This document shows, piece by piece, positions 16,248 to 24,416 of a stretch of DNA of 37,042 nucleotides. A program made the translations under genes and the position numbers. The DNA comes from Bacteroidota bacterium. GTDB lineage: Bacteria > Bacteroidota > Bacteroidia > Bacteroidales > CAIXZF01. Numbering within the stretch: the first letter of the stretch is position 1; each line of letters opens with the position of its first letter. The notes under the pieces were generated by a model. That model saw only the letters and a list, made by a program, of their open reading frames with translations. It had not been told where the DNA came from and did not search any database. Location: NCBI GenBank assembly GCA_026391855.1, contig JAPLDE010000153.1, positions 33,052 to 70,093 of the forward strand, given 5' to 3'.

Positions 16248-17393
16248 TCAGTCCACCAGAAATTGCCGGTAATTTATCACCCGTACATTCTCCTTATAAG
16301 GAAATTCAACTCCATTATATAAAAGTGCAGCTTTATCCCCAGGTCTCACTAAAGACTCCAAGGGTCTGGTCATTAATGGTTTAAATGTGGATGATTTTTT
16401 TATTTCAACCCATTCACGGCATCCTCCACTCTCTATTATTAAATCAACTTCAACCTGATTGCTTGTTCTGTAAAAATAGAACATGGAATTATTCCCACTA
16501 TGAAAGTGTTTTTTAATAATCTCTGCAACAAGGTAATTTTCAAAAACACTACCTGACATGGGTCCATTTTCGTATAAATCACGTGTTGAAATTCCGGTTA
16601 GAAAGCATAATAATCCCGTATCGTAGAAATAAACTTTGTGGTTCTTTACAATACGTTTTCCTGAATTTTCATGAAAGGGAGGTAATAAAAAAATAATGTA
16701 AGCTGCCTCAAGAACAGATATCCAGCGTTTTACAGTTGATACAGAAATGCCCAGTATTCTTGATATTGTTGACATGTTTAAAAGCCGGGAGGCTTGTGAA
16801 GCCAGTAATTTGATGAATTGCCTAAAGTCGTGCAAATCACCAATATTTGTCAATGACTTCACATCCTTCATTACAAAAGTCTCAAGGTAAGACGAATACC
16901 AAGCCTGATAGTTCTTATATGAACTCATAACAATTTCAGGAAAACTTCCTTTAAAAATTGAATCATCTCTCAGATTAACAGGCACTTCCTGCATCTGAAA
17001 TGGCAATAACACTAAAAGTCCTATTCTTCCGGCAAGACTTTCAGTAATTTGTTGATTCATTGTGAATTGACTGGATCCGGTAAGGATAAACTTACCTTTA
17101 TTGCTTCTGTCATTATCAACCACTATTTTCAGGTAATTAAACAATAATGGTACTTTCTGCACTTCATCGAAGATAACCTTATCCGAATACTGCATCATAA
17201 ATGCCTCCGGATCAGTCTGAAAGAAACTAACAATGCGGTAATCATCGAAGGTAACATATCGGTATGTCTTATCAAATATTGATCTGAGCATGGTAGATTT
17301 ACCGGATTGCCTTGGCCCGGTAATGGCAACAACACTAAAAGTTTCCAGATAACTGTGAAGAACCGGCTCAATCATTCTCTTTATGTAAACCAT
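16248..17393 (-). CDS. AAA_14 / DUF4143 ATPase
   Basis: The 381-residue protein has an N-terminal P-loop ATPase domain with Walker A GPRQSGKS at 26-33 and Walker B KVIFDEVQK, followed by LTGSSQF. The C-terminal DUF4143 domain contains SVFENYLVAEII and then NQVEVDLIIE...EWVEIKKSS, a D...E-x-K arrangement like PD-(D/E)XK nucleases. These proteins are widespread, often many copies per genome, and their function is not settled. It stands alone, opposite to both neighbours. It is AT-richer than they are, so it looks like a separately acquired gene. It seems full length. Confidence 0.88.
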   Translation of the reverse strand: MVYIKRMIEPVLHSYLETFSVVAITGPRQSGKSTMLRSIFDKTYRYVTFDDYRIVSFFQTDPEAFMMQYSDKVIFDEVQKVPLLFNYLKIVVDNDRSNKGKFILTGSSQFTMNQQITESLAGRIGLLVLLPFQMQEVPVNLRDDSIFKGSFPEIVMSSYKNYQAWYSSYLETFVMKDVKSLTNIGDLHDFRQFIKLLASQASRLLNMSTISRILGISVSTVKRWISVLEAAYIIFLLPPFHENSGKRIVKNHKVYFYDTGLLCFLTGISTRDLYENGPMSGSVFENYLVAEIIKKHFHSGNNSMFYFYRTSNQVEVDLIIESGGCREWVEIKKSSTFKPLMTRPLESLVRPGDKAALLYNGVEFPYKENVRVINYRQFLVD

Positions 17394-17419
17394 TTTTATG
17401 CAATTTTTCTTTAGAATCG

Positions 17420-17427
17420 CAAATTTA
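17420..17427 (-). promoter_or_regulatory. Candidate -7 box for the AAA_14 ATPase
   Basis: On the minus strand TAAATTTG matches the Bacteroidota TAnnTTTG box and would start transcription about 20 nt before the ATG at 17393. No clear -33 TTTG is present. The rest of the divergent gap (17394-17623) shows nothing else I recognise. Confidence 0.4.
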
Positions 17428-17597
17428 CATAATATTTTATTAATTCTTCATATAACATCAATCCAATTCGAAATTTCAAAGAACTATCAGGTAAATTTTC
17501 AGAAAGAGGCTCCCAAAATTCAGCTTCTTTAATACACCAGATGATCAATAAATTCAAATTCCATCCGGACCTGGATTATCTCTATTGATTTTTTTTG

Positions 17598-17605
17598 TAC
17601 GTTTG
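17598..17605 (+). promoter_or_regulatory. Candidate -7 box for upp
   Basis: TACGTTTG matches TAnnTTTG and lies 18 nt before the upp ATG at 17624. A -33 TTTG at the right distance is not seen, so this is a weak call. It does fit with the ATG, not the upstream TTG at 17585, being the start. Confidence 0.35.
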
Positions 17606-17623
17606 GGCAAAACCAAACAAGGG

Positions 17624-18274
17624 ATGGTAAAAATACTTTGTCAGCAGAACAGCATATTAAACCAGTATATTGCAGAGATCCGCGATGAGAAGATACAGCA
17701 GGACAGTTTGCGGTTCCGCCGGAATCTGGAGCGTATTGGTGAATATTTCGCGATCAGGATCAGCGAACACCTGGTCTATGATCCCAGAGAGATCATTACC
17801 TCGCTCGGTGTTGCAGAGGTACCCGTGTTGGTAGAATATCCGGTACTTGCAACAATCCTTCGCGCAGGTCTGCCTCTGCACCAGGGTCTTCTCAATGTAT
17901 TCGACAAATCTGAGAACGCCTTCATTTCCGCCTACAGGAAATATCATAAAGACGGCCGTTTCTCTATACAGATAGAATATTCCTCCAGCCCGGATGTTGA
18001 AGGTAAAGTATTGATCATGACCGACGCCATGCTGGCAACAGGTGCTTCCATGGTACTGGCATACAAGGAGATGCTTCAGAGAGGCAAGCCTCTTCATACT
18101 CATTTGATTGCCGTGCTGGCCAGTTCTGAAGGGGTTGAGTTCATCAGGCGTAATCTGTCGAATACCGAAGTGACCTTATGGGTAGGTGCCGTTGATGAGG
18201 AGCTAACCGCCCAGGCCTATATTGTTCCCGGCCTTGGGGATGCCGGAGACCTTGCCTATGGTAAAAAAATCTGA
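17624..18274 (+). CDS. upp: Uracil phosphoribosyltransferase
   Basis: UPP salvages uracil, making UMP from uracil and PRPP in the cytoplasm. The 216-residue protein has the family landmarks: [15 protein letters not shown] near the N-terminus, [12 protein letters not shown], the PRPP loop [14 protein letters not shown], and the C-terminal uracil/ribose-binding [11 protein letters not shown]. The ATG at 17624 gives the usual N-terminus ([14 protein letters not shown]) and the usual length. An upstream in-frame TTG at 17585 would add 13 unlikely residues. The next gene starts 11 nt downstream and may be cotranscribed, although the functions are unrelated. Confidence 0.95.
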   Translation: MVKILCQQNSILNQYIAEIRDEKIQQDSLRFRRNLERIGEYFAIRISEHLVYDPREIITSLGVAEVPVLVEYPVLATILRAGLPLHQGLLNVFDKSENAFISAYRKYHKDGRFSIQIEYSSSPDVEGKVLIMTDAMLATGASMVLAYKEMLQRGKPLHTHLIAVLASSEGVEFIRRNLSNTEVTLWVGAVDEELTAQAYIVPGLGDAGDLAYGKKI

Positions 18275-18285
18275 ATACCGGACCC

Positions 18286-19530
18286 ATGCACTCAGCACTT
18301 ATCTTTGAGAACCTGAAGATCTCGCTCCATTCCATACGGAGCCACCTTTTAAGAACCATTCTGACCGTTCTGATTATTGCCTTCGGCATCATGGCCCTGG
18401 TTGGTATCCTCACTGCCATCGACTCGATCAAGTATTTTCTGAATTCAAACTTTTCGATGATGGGAGCCAATTCATTCACTATCCGGAACCGGACCCTGAA
18501 TGCACATATTGGCAACAACCAGGTGAAACCCAGGCATTATCCCACCATTACCTATGAAGAAGCCCTTCGTTTCAAGGATGAGTATTCTTTCCCCGCCGTA
18601 ACTTCAGTATTTATCTTCGGATCGGGAGCTGTTACCGTTAAATACGAATCAGAGAAGACCAACCCGAATATTGCCGTGATAGGTGTTGATGACAATTATA
18701 TCATCACTTCCGGCAGCGAAGTTGAGAAAGGAAGGAACTTTTCATCGGGAGAACTGTCGTTCGGAAGCAGTGTCACTGTTGTCGGCGGGGAAGTTGTCGC
18801 CAAGATCTTTAAAAACAAAACCGATCCCCTCGGAAAGGTAATCTCTATCGGTCCGGGTAAATATAAAGTTATCGGTGTGCTGAAAAGCAAAGGGACCAGT
18901 ATAGGATTTACAGGCGACAGGGCCTGCCTTATTCCGGTTAATAATGTCAGGGAGTATTTTCCAAGGCCCAATATGTCATTCAATATCAATGTGATGGCTA
19001 ATAACCCCCAGGACCTGGACCCTGCGGTGGGAGAAGCTACCGGGGTATTCCGGAAGATCAGGAAAGTTCCCCTGGGCCTTGAAGATGATTTTGATGTTTC
19101 AAAGAGTGACAACATTGCCAAGATGCTGATCGAAAACATAAAGTATATAACCCTGGCGGCCACCATTATCGGGTTCATCACCCTGCTCGGGGCAGCGATC
19201 GGGCTGATGAACATCATGCTGGTATCGGTAACGGAGAGGACCCGGGAGATCGGGATACGAAAAGCGATCGGCGCCAATAAGCGGCTGATAAAGAATCAGT
19301 TCCTGGTTGAAGCCATTGTTATCGGCCAGTTGGGAGGCTTACTGGGAATTATTCTGGGAATCCTGATAGGAAACATCCTCAGCCTGATCATCGGCAGCAC
19401 TTTTATCATCCCCTGGGTCTGGATCGTAACCGGTGTGTTGCTATGCTTTGTTGTTGCCGTTGTTTCAGGCTACTACCCTGCTACAAAAGCGGCCAATCTC
19501 GATCCTATCGAATCATTAAGATACGAATAG
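18286..19530 (+). CDS. ABC transporter permease, MacB/FtsX type
   Basis: The 414-residue inner-membrane protein has the MacB topology. One N-terminal membrane helix (about residues 22-44) is followed by a ~220-residue periplasmic MacB_PCD domain. Three C-terminal helices (about 282-307, 338-364, 373-400) form the FtsX domain. The cytoplasmic loop [17 protein letters not shown], which couples to the ATPase in this family, is present. No ATP-binding subunit or membrane-fusion partner is encoded nearby, so the ATPase must come from elsewhere. MacB-type systems work by mechanotransmission and export lipoproteins, peptides or drugs; the substrate here is unknown. It converges on the T9SS plug gene with 6 nt between them. 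Confidence 0.9.
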   Translation: MHSALIFENLKISLHSIRSHLLRTILTVLIIAFGIMALVGILTAIDSIKYFLNSNFSMMGANSFTIRNRTLNAHIGNNQVKPRHYPTITYEEALRFKDEYSFPAVTSVFIFGSGAVTVKYESEKTNPNIAVIGVDDNYIITSGSEVEKGRNFSSGELSFGSSVTVVGGEVVAKIFKNKTDPLGKVISIGPGKYKVIGVLKSKGTSIGFTGDRACLIPVNNVREYFPRPNMSFNINVMANNPQDLDPAVGEATGVFRKIRKVPLGLEDDFDVSKSDNIAKMLIENIKYITLAATIIGFITLLGAAIGLMNIMLVSVTERTREIGIRKAIGANKRLIKNQFLVEAIVIGQLGGLLGIILGILIGNILSLIIGSTFIIPWVWIVTGVLLCFVVAVVSGYYPATKAANLDPIESLRYE

Positions 19531-19536
19531 GGAAGT

Positions 19537-20853
19537 TTACTTCGATTCCATGGTATTCAATTTCTCCACAGCTATAAGCTGCTGATAATCAGTCCCGGGC
19601 TCCGTATAATATACATAAATTGTATATTCGTTGCCGGTTTCCCAATGGTTACCTTCAACCCTTGACAGATCACCTGTTTTCTGGCCATTTTCAAGGAACA
19701 GGTACTCATAATTATAATAACCCTGTTTGAGCAGCATTTTCATCTCATATGCCTTGGAGTTGAAGTTATAGGTCATTCTCGACTCCTTCGAGAGCTGCCA
19801 GCGGGTAAGTGCCCCGGCCAGGTACATATTCCCGTCTGCGGCAAAAGGGGCATAGGGCAATGTAAAAGTTACCATAACATAATCAGCGTCAGTGGAAGCC
19901 TCTTTCCCATCTTCGGTTTTTACCAGGAACTGGCCGTTGATATCATCATCGGTGAGATAAACCTTGAATGGCCGGCGTTCGTCGTTCATCATAAAAACCT
20001 GGTACAGCGGATTTCCCGGTTCAATTTTTCGCACCCGGTCGGAAGGGTAACGGATACTCTTCAGATCGGCATGACGAAATTCGTTTCCCCCGTCGAAGAT
20101 ATTCCCGTCGGTATGATGATAATCGAGTTCTGTTCCTTTCACCAGTAAGGGTTTCAGATTGCTGATCACATTATCCCAGCGTCCGTTCTGCCGGATGATC
20201 ACTTTCAGGTTGGCATACGGGTTTACGATGTTGAATTGTTGGGTGAATATTGAAAACCGGACCTGCTGTTTTTCGTTCCGGTCTTCGGCAACGGCGGGCG
20301 GTTTCACTGTTCCGCTGACTTTTATCTCAGGATCGACGACAAAAAAGCGCATGGAAAGAACGGGTTCCTCTTTCCGGCCATCGGGATATACCAGTACCAG
20401 GTAATTGCCTGAACGTTTCATCCGGATGTTGTCGTTAGGAAAAGAAGTCTCATAATGGGTATATGTCTGCAGGGTATTATAGGAAAATTTATAGTCCGTA
20501 ACATTGTCTTCATAATAACCATCCAGGTAATCGTAGAGCTGTATGCGGGAAGGCTGCCAGTCGGCGTCACAGTGGATGAGTGTATATTTATAGGCTTTAT
20601 TGCCCCCTTCCAGATCGTCAAATGCCAGCACCAGCCTGTCTTCGCCCTGCAGCGGAATGACCGGTGCGCTCATCTCCCATCCCAACCGGTATAACAGGGG
20701 TGTTTTAATGTTGTCTTTGTAAATGAAATCCTGGTAGCGGATATAGTTTTCTGTGAGGTAATCCTTATTTGCAGATGGAGTTTCATTACTTTGCTGGGCA
20801 GAAAGTATTAGAAGCTGGTAGAGAAAAAACAACGTCAGACCTGTTTTTTTCAT
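19537..20853 (-). CDS. Type IX secretion system plug protein (DUF5103)
   Basis: The 438-residue protein begins with a signal peptide (hydrophobic stretch ending near LILSAQQ). It matches the DUF5103 family, renamed T9SS plug after structures of the SprA translocon showed such a protein closing the pore on the periplasmic side. Recognisable pieces are DDLEGGNKAYKYTLIHCDADW, the LDGYYEDNVTDYKFSYNTLQ segment typical of the N-terminal domain, LVYPDGRKEEPVLSMRFFVV, and the late GNMYLAGALTRWQ beta-sandwich region. Its presence implies a type IX secretion system in the organism. It lies 54 nt downstream of the RNA methyltransferase, separated by an 8-mer repeat. Confidence 0.88.
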   Translation of the reverse strand: MKKTGLTLFFLYQLLILSAQQSNETPSANKDYLTENYIRYQDFIYKDNIKTPLLYRLGWEMSAPVIPLQGEDRLVLAFDDLEGGNKAYKYTLIHCDADWQPSRIQLYDYLDGYYEDNVTDYKFSYNTLQTYTHYETSFPNDNIRMKRSGNYLVLVYPDGRKEEPVLSMRFFVVDPEIKVSGTVKPPAVAEDRNEKQQVRFSIFTQQFNIVNPYANLKVIIRQNGRWDNVISNLKPLLVKGTELDYHHTDGNIFDGGNEFRHADLKSIRYPSDRVRKIEPGNPLYQVFMMNDERRPFKVYLTDDDINGQFLVKTEDGKEASTDADYVMVTFTLPYAPFAADGNMYLAGALTRWQLSKESRMTYNFNSKAYEMKMLLKQGYYNYEYLFLENGQKTGDLSRVEGNHWETGNEYTIYVYYTEPGTDYQQLIAVEKLNTMESK

Positions 20854-20872
20854 TGGTTAATCAATTTGAGAT

Positions 20873-20912
20873 ACATTAACACCTTGATACATCGGCACAT
20901 CGTCACATTAAC
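20873..20912. repeat. Five degenerate 8-mers overlapping the methyltransferase stop codon
   Basis: Read on the + strand: ACATTAAC, ACCTTGAT, ACATCGGC, ACATCGTC, ACATTAAC, in register with no gaps. The last unit contains the TTA that is the stop codon of the methyltransferase on the minus strand. It is a short extragenic tandem repeat of a kind seen elsewhere in Bacteroidetes intergenic DNA. Confidence 0.6.
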
Positions 20913-21699
20913 AATGAGGATCTGATTTCAGCCCTTTCGTCCTGAATTCATAGCAGAGTATCCCGGCTGCAACTGATGCATTAAGCGATTCCGCCTGCTG
21001 ACCCTCTCCGGGGCAGGGATAGGAAGGAATCCTGATTCTTGTCTTTACAAGGCTGGCCACCTGTAAGGATATCCCGTGGGATTCACTGCCGATAACCAGT
21101 ATCCCCCTGTTCTCCAGGGGGCAGTTATCCGGTAATTGTCCGTCGAGAAAGGCCCCGTAAACCGGGACATCTTCAGGAATATCCTGTAAAAAATCTTCCA
21201 GTTTTTCATAGAACACCCTGACCCGGAACAGGGAGCCCATGGTGGCCTGGACCACCTTGGGGTTAAAGATATCGGCAGAGCCAACGGAGCAGATCACCTG
21301 AGAGATGCCAAACCAGTCGGCGATCCTGAGAATGGTTCCCAGGTTGCCCGGGTCCATTATTCCATCCAGCATCAGGGTGAGGTCATGACTGATCCTGTCC
21401 CAGTCAAAGGTTACCGGTGGGATTTCAACCGTTGCCAGTACCTGGTTAGGGGTGGCCAGGGCTGATACCCGCTCCAGTTCACTGTGTGTAATAACCTCAT
21501 AATCAATATTTTTCTTTTTCAGCAACACCTCATTGCTTTCAATCCATTCAGGCTGGCCGTAGATTTTTCGGGTATTCCAGTCAGAATGCAACAGTTCCGT
21601 AATAAGCTTGGGCCCTTCTGCCAGGAAGAGCCATTGTTTTCGCCTGCCTTTCGCATCGTGGAGGAGGCGTAAATCACTGAGCTGGTTTTTAGTGAGCAT
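20908..21699 (-). CDS. SpoU/TrmH-family RNA 2'-O-ribose methyltransferase
   Basis: The 263-residue protein methylates a ribose 2'-OH in rRNA or tRNA using SAM. The N-terminal substrate-binding domain (about 1-100, with FLAEGPKLITELL and ALATPNQVLATV) is of the RlmB-like type. The C-terminal SPOUT knot domain has motif 1 DPGNLGTILRIADWFG, motif 2 GSESHGIS and motif 3 AESLNASVAAGI. The exact target nucleotide cannot be deduced. It starts immediately after the rplI terminator U-tract and is followed by the T9SS plug gene. Confidence 0.92.
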   Translation of the reverse strand: MLTKNQLSDLRLLHDAKGRRKQWLFLAEGPKLITELLHSDWNTRKIYGQPEWIESNEVLLKKKNIDYEVITHSELERVSALATPNQVLATVEIPPVTFDWDRISHDLTLMLDGIMDPGNLGTILRIADWFGISQVICSVGSADIFNPKVVQATMGSLFRVRVFYEKLEDFLQDIPEDVPVYGAFLDGQLPDNCPLENRGILVIGSESHGISLQVASLVKTRIRIPSYPCPGEGQQAESLNASVAAGILCYEFRTKGLKSDPHC

Positions 21700-21736
21700 A
21701 AAAAAGAGGATGTATCAACATTTCATTGATACACCC
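21700..21736 (-). terminator. Intrinsic terminator after rplI
   Basis: On the minus strand GGTGTATCAA pairs with TTGATACATCC around a 7-nt loop (one G-U pair) and is followed by TCTTTTTT. It ends the rpsF-rpsR-rplI operon directly in front of the methyltransferase ATG. Confidence 0.85.
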
Positions 21737-21772
21737 TTCAAAGATATTGCTTTATGCGAAAGCGGTAACTCC

Positions 21773-22222
21773 TTATTCGGCAAAAACCTCAAAGGTAATG
21801 TCTACCTGTGCTTCTTTGTGCAGGATGATGCGGGCTGAATAGGTTCCGATGTCCTTGATCGATTCTCCGTCGAGGAAGATCTTTTTCCGGTCAACCTCAA
21901 AGCCAAACTGTTCCTTCAGTGCTTCGGAGATCTGGATGGCATTGACAGAGCCGTAGATCTTTCCGGTTGGAGCGGCTTTTGCACCGATCTTAACGGTCAG
22001 GTTCTCCAGCTTCTTCATCAGATCCTGGGCAGTCATCCTTTCTTTATCGGCTTTAAAAGCTTTCTGGCGGAGTGTTTCCTCCGACATTTTCCTGTTTGAG
22101 GGAGTGGCCAGTACAGCCAACCCTTTGGGGATCAGGTAGTTTCTGGCGTAACCGTTACGTACCGTAATCACTTCGTTATTATAACCCAGGTTGGGTATAT
22201 CTTGTTTTAAAATTACTTCCAT
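21773..22222 (-). CDS. rplI: 50S ribosomal protein L9
   Basis: L9 binds 23S rRNA near the L1 stalk base and helps maintain reading frame. The 149-residue protein begins MEVILKQDIPNLGYNNE, with the conserved VRNGYARNYLIPKGLA segment, a long connecting helix (about 42-75), and the C-terminal domain with KIYGSVNAIQISEAL. Length is typical. It is the last gene of the operon, 13 nt after rpsR. Confidence 0.97.
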   Translation of the reverse strand: MEVILKQDIPNLGYNNEVITVRNGYARNYLIPKGLAVLATPSNRKMSEETLRQKAFKADKERMTAQDLMKKLENLTVKIGAKAAPTGKIYGSVNAIQISEALKEQFGFEVDRKKIFLDGESIKDIGTYSARIILHKEAQVDITFEVFAE

Positions 22223-22235
22223 GGCTTACCTCCCT

Positions 22236-22508
22236 TTATTTTAACAAGTCAGCAACATACGGTAATAAGGCCAGGTGACGGGCTCTTTTCACAGCCTGGG
22301 CCACTTTTTTCTGGTATTTGGTTGAAGTTCCGGTGATCCGCCTGGGCAGGATCTTTCCCTGTTCGTTGATAAACTTCAGGAGGAAGTCGGCATCTTTATA
22401 ATCGATGTATTTGATACCACTTTTCTTGAAACGGCAGTATTTCTTTTTCTTGACGTCAACTGCAATAGGAGTCAAGTATTTAATCTCAGAATTTGGTTGT
22501 GTTGCCAT
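22236..22508 (-). CDS. rpsR: 30S ribosomal protein S18
   Basis: S18 pairs with S6 on the platform of the small subunit. The 90-residue protein has the family core: [18 protein letters not shown], then [19 protein letters not shown] and [11 protein letters not shown]. Its place between rpsF and rplI is the standard arrangement and links production of the S6:S18 dimer. It starts 18 nt after rpsF. Confidence 0.97.
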   Translation of the reverse strand: MATQPNSEIKYLTPIAVDVKKKKYCRFKKSGIKYIDYKDADFLLKFINEQGKILPRRITGTSTKYQKKVAQAVKRARHLALLPYVADLLK

Positions 22509-22526
22509 GATTTTAGCTTTTTAGGT

Positions 22527-22886
22527 TCATGAATCAACTCGTTGTTCAGCCTGACCGGCTTTGTTCAGTCGTTTCTTTTCATTGTAAGCAATAGCATGCT
22601 TATCAAGGGCAACGGTCAGAAACCGCAGGATACGCTCGTCACGCTTATAGGCGATCTCGAGTTCCTGGATTACCTGGCCTTCAGCCTTAAATTCAATGAG
22701 ATAGTAAAAGCCTGTCGACTTTTTCTGGATCGGGTACTGCATCCTTTTCATTCCCCAGTTGTCCTCGAAGACAATTTCTGCGCCCTTGTCCTTCAGGAAC
22801 TTTGTGTACTTTCCAACCGCTTCCTTTACCTGGTCATCAGATAAAACGGGAGTCATAATGAAAACGGTTTCATACTGGTTTGACAT
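22527..22886 (-). CDS. rpsF: 30S ribosomal protein S6
   Basis: S6 forms a heterodimer with S18 in the 30S platform. The 119-residue protein begins [20 protein letters not shown] and contains [20 protein letters not shown] and [20 protein letters not shown], all typical. The C-terminal tail is basic and slightly longer than the core fold. It is the first gene of the ribosomal operon, with a good promoter about 45-80 nt upstream. Confidence 0.97.
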   Translation of the reverse strand: MSNQYETVFIMTPVLSDDQVKEAVGKYTKFLKDKGAEIVFEDNWGMKRMQYPIQKKSTGFYYLIEFKAEGQVIQELEIAYKRDERILRFLTVALDKHAIAYNEKKRLNKAGQAEQRVDS

Positions 22887-22938
22887 AGTTTTTCTTTTTG
22901 ATCTTTAATTAGTTATAACTTTATTTGAAATTGGAGCG

Positions 22939-22969
22939 CAAAGGTAGGAATTTTTTTTCAACCGGCAAA
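22939..22969 (-). promoter_or_regulatory. Bacteroidota-type promoter of the rpsF operon
   Basis: On the minus strand TTTG (22966-22969) and TACCTTTG (22939-22946) are separated by exactly 19 nt. The predicted transcription start is near 22932, giving a leader of about 45 nt. It overlaps the region from which the divergent M16 gene is transcribed. Confidence 0.8.
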
Positions 22970-22992
22970 ACTAATGGAAAATTAAATCCTTG

Positions 22993-23000
22993 TACCTTTG
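22993..23000 (+). promoter_or_regulatory. Candidate -7 box for the M16 peptidase operon
   Basis: TACCTTTG at 22993-23000 matches TAnnTTTG and lies about 78 nt before the M16 ATG at 23078. The -33 position lacks a clear TTTG. It also argues against a start codon upstream of this point for the M16 gene. Confidence 0.5.
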
Positions 23001-23077
23001 CCTCAACTCCCATTATCACACCTATAACAATCCATATTTATAATTTCATCAAAATCAATTTATTAAACTCTCAAGTT

Positions 23078-24415
23078 ATGCTGAAGTCATTCAAGCTTTT
23101 ATTCATGCTTTTGCTCCTTCTGGTCTGGGGTACCACCCGGGCAACAGGGACCAAAATCAGTTACGTAGAATATTCCCTGCCCAACGGGCTCAAGGTTATT
23201 CTGCACCAGGATAACACCAAACCAGTGGTGGCTGTGACCATCCTTTACCATGTCGGATCGAAGAATGAAAGCTCCGACCGTACCGGTTTCGCGCATTTTT
23301 TTGAACACCTCATGTTTGAAGGTTCTGATAATATCAAAAGAGGTGAATACGACAAGATCACACAGAATGCCGGAGGAGTTAACAATGCCAATACCACTCA
23401 GGACCGCACCTTCTATTATGAGCTGCTTCCTTCTAACCAGCTGGAACTGGGTCTTTGGCTGGAATCCGAAAGACTGCTTCACCTGCGTATCGACAGCACC
23501 GGCGTTGAAACCCAGCGGAAAGTGGTAAAGGAAGAAAGAAGCATGCGTTACGACAACCAACCTTATGGCTCCATTATTGAAGAAACCTTTAAAAGAGCCT
23601 TTAAGGTACATCCTTATAACTGGACTCCGATTGGTTCCACTCAATATATCGACCAGGCCAAACTGGGGGAATTTATTGCCTTCCACAACAAATTTTATGT
23701 TCCGAACAATGCTACCCTGTCAATCGCCGGAGATTTTGACATTGAAAATGCCAAGAAACTGATTGCCAAGTACTTTACCGACATCCCAAAGGGAAAGTTG
23801 CCCATTGACAGGCCTACTGTTAAAGAACCCCAGCAAACAGCCGAGATCAGAGATATTGTAAGAGACAACATTCAGTTACCTGCAGTTATCGAAGCCTATC
23901 ACATGCCTTCCCAGGGAACACCGGATTATTACGCCCTCGACATGCTTACAAAACTGCTTTCAGGCGGAGAGAGCTCCAGGTTGGTGAAAGCCGTTGTGGA
24001 TAAACAGCAAAAAGCCATGTATGCCGGTGCCTTCCCGTTTGCCCTTGAAGATGCAGGGTTGTTCCTCATCTTTGCTATTGCCAATATGGGCGTTACACCC
24101 GATGATCTGGAAAATGCCATGGACGAGGTGATCAACAAGGTTAAAGGGGGAGATATTACAGATCATGACATCCAGAAGATCAAGAACCAGGTGGAAACCG
24201 ATTTTGTCAGGCAAAATTCCACTATGGCCGGGGTTGCTGAAAACCTGGCCAACTATTCGGTTTACTTCGGGGATGCCAACCTTATCAATACCGAGATCGA
24301 CAGGTATATGAAAGTAACCCGCGAAGATATCCTGAGAGTAGCCAACCAATACCTGAAAAAGGAAAACAGGGTTGTTCTCCATTATTTACCAAAAGAAAAC
24401 AAGGAGGGAAAGTAA
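23078..24415 (+). CDS. M16 family zinc metalloprotease, catalytic subunit
   Basis: This is the active half of a heterodimeric M16B (processing-peptidase-like) protease. The 445-residue protein starts with a signal peptide (MLKSFKLLFMLLLLLVWG), so it is exported to the periplasm. The inverted zinc motif HFFEH is at 73-77 (zinc ligands H73 and H77, catalytic E76), and the distal glutamate ligand is in the KEERS segment at 152-153. The frame is open upstream to 22925. However, the ATG at 23078 gives the signal peptide, and a promoter -7 box lies between the two, so I use 23078. The partner gene begins 1 nt after the stop. Confidence 0.93.
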   Translation: MLKSFKLLFMLLLLLVWGTTRATGTKISYVEYSLPNGLKVILHQDNTKPVVAVTILYHVGSKNESSDRTGFAHFFEHLMFEGSDNIKRGEYDKITQNAGGVNNANTTQDRTFYYELLPSNQLELGLWLESERLLHLRIDSTGVETQRKVVKEERSMRYDNQPYGSIIEETFKRAFKVHPYNWTPIGSTQYIDQAKLGEFIAFHNKFYVPNNATLSIAGDFDIENAKKLIAKYFTDIPKGKLPIDRPTVKEPQQTAEIRDIVRDNIQLPAVIEAYHMPSQGTPDYYALDMLTKLLSGGESSRLVKAVVDKQQKAMYAGAFPFALEDAGLFLIFAIANMGVTPDDLENAMDEVINKVKGGDITDHDIQKIKNQVETDFVRQNSTMAGVAENLANYSVYFGDANLINTEIDRYMKVTREDILRVANQYLKKENRVVLHYLPKENKEGK

Positions 24416-24416
24416 A

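Noticed and set aside
17585..17623. Upstream TTG start for upp
   Set aside because: Would add 13 atypical residues and begin before the likely promoter -7 box; the ATG at 17624 gives the usual family N-terminus.
18286..19530. A complete MacAB-type exporter operon
   Set aside because: Only the permease is present; no ATPase or adaptor gene adjoins it.
22887..22935. Possible S6:S18-binding leader structure before rpsF
   Set aside because: The predicted leader is short and AT-rich with no hairpin carrying the CCG element expected of that motif.
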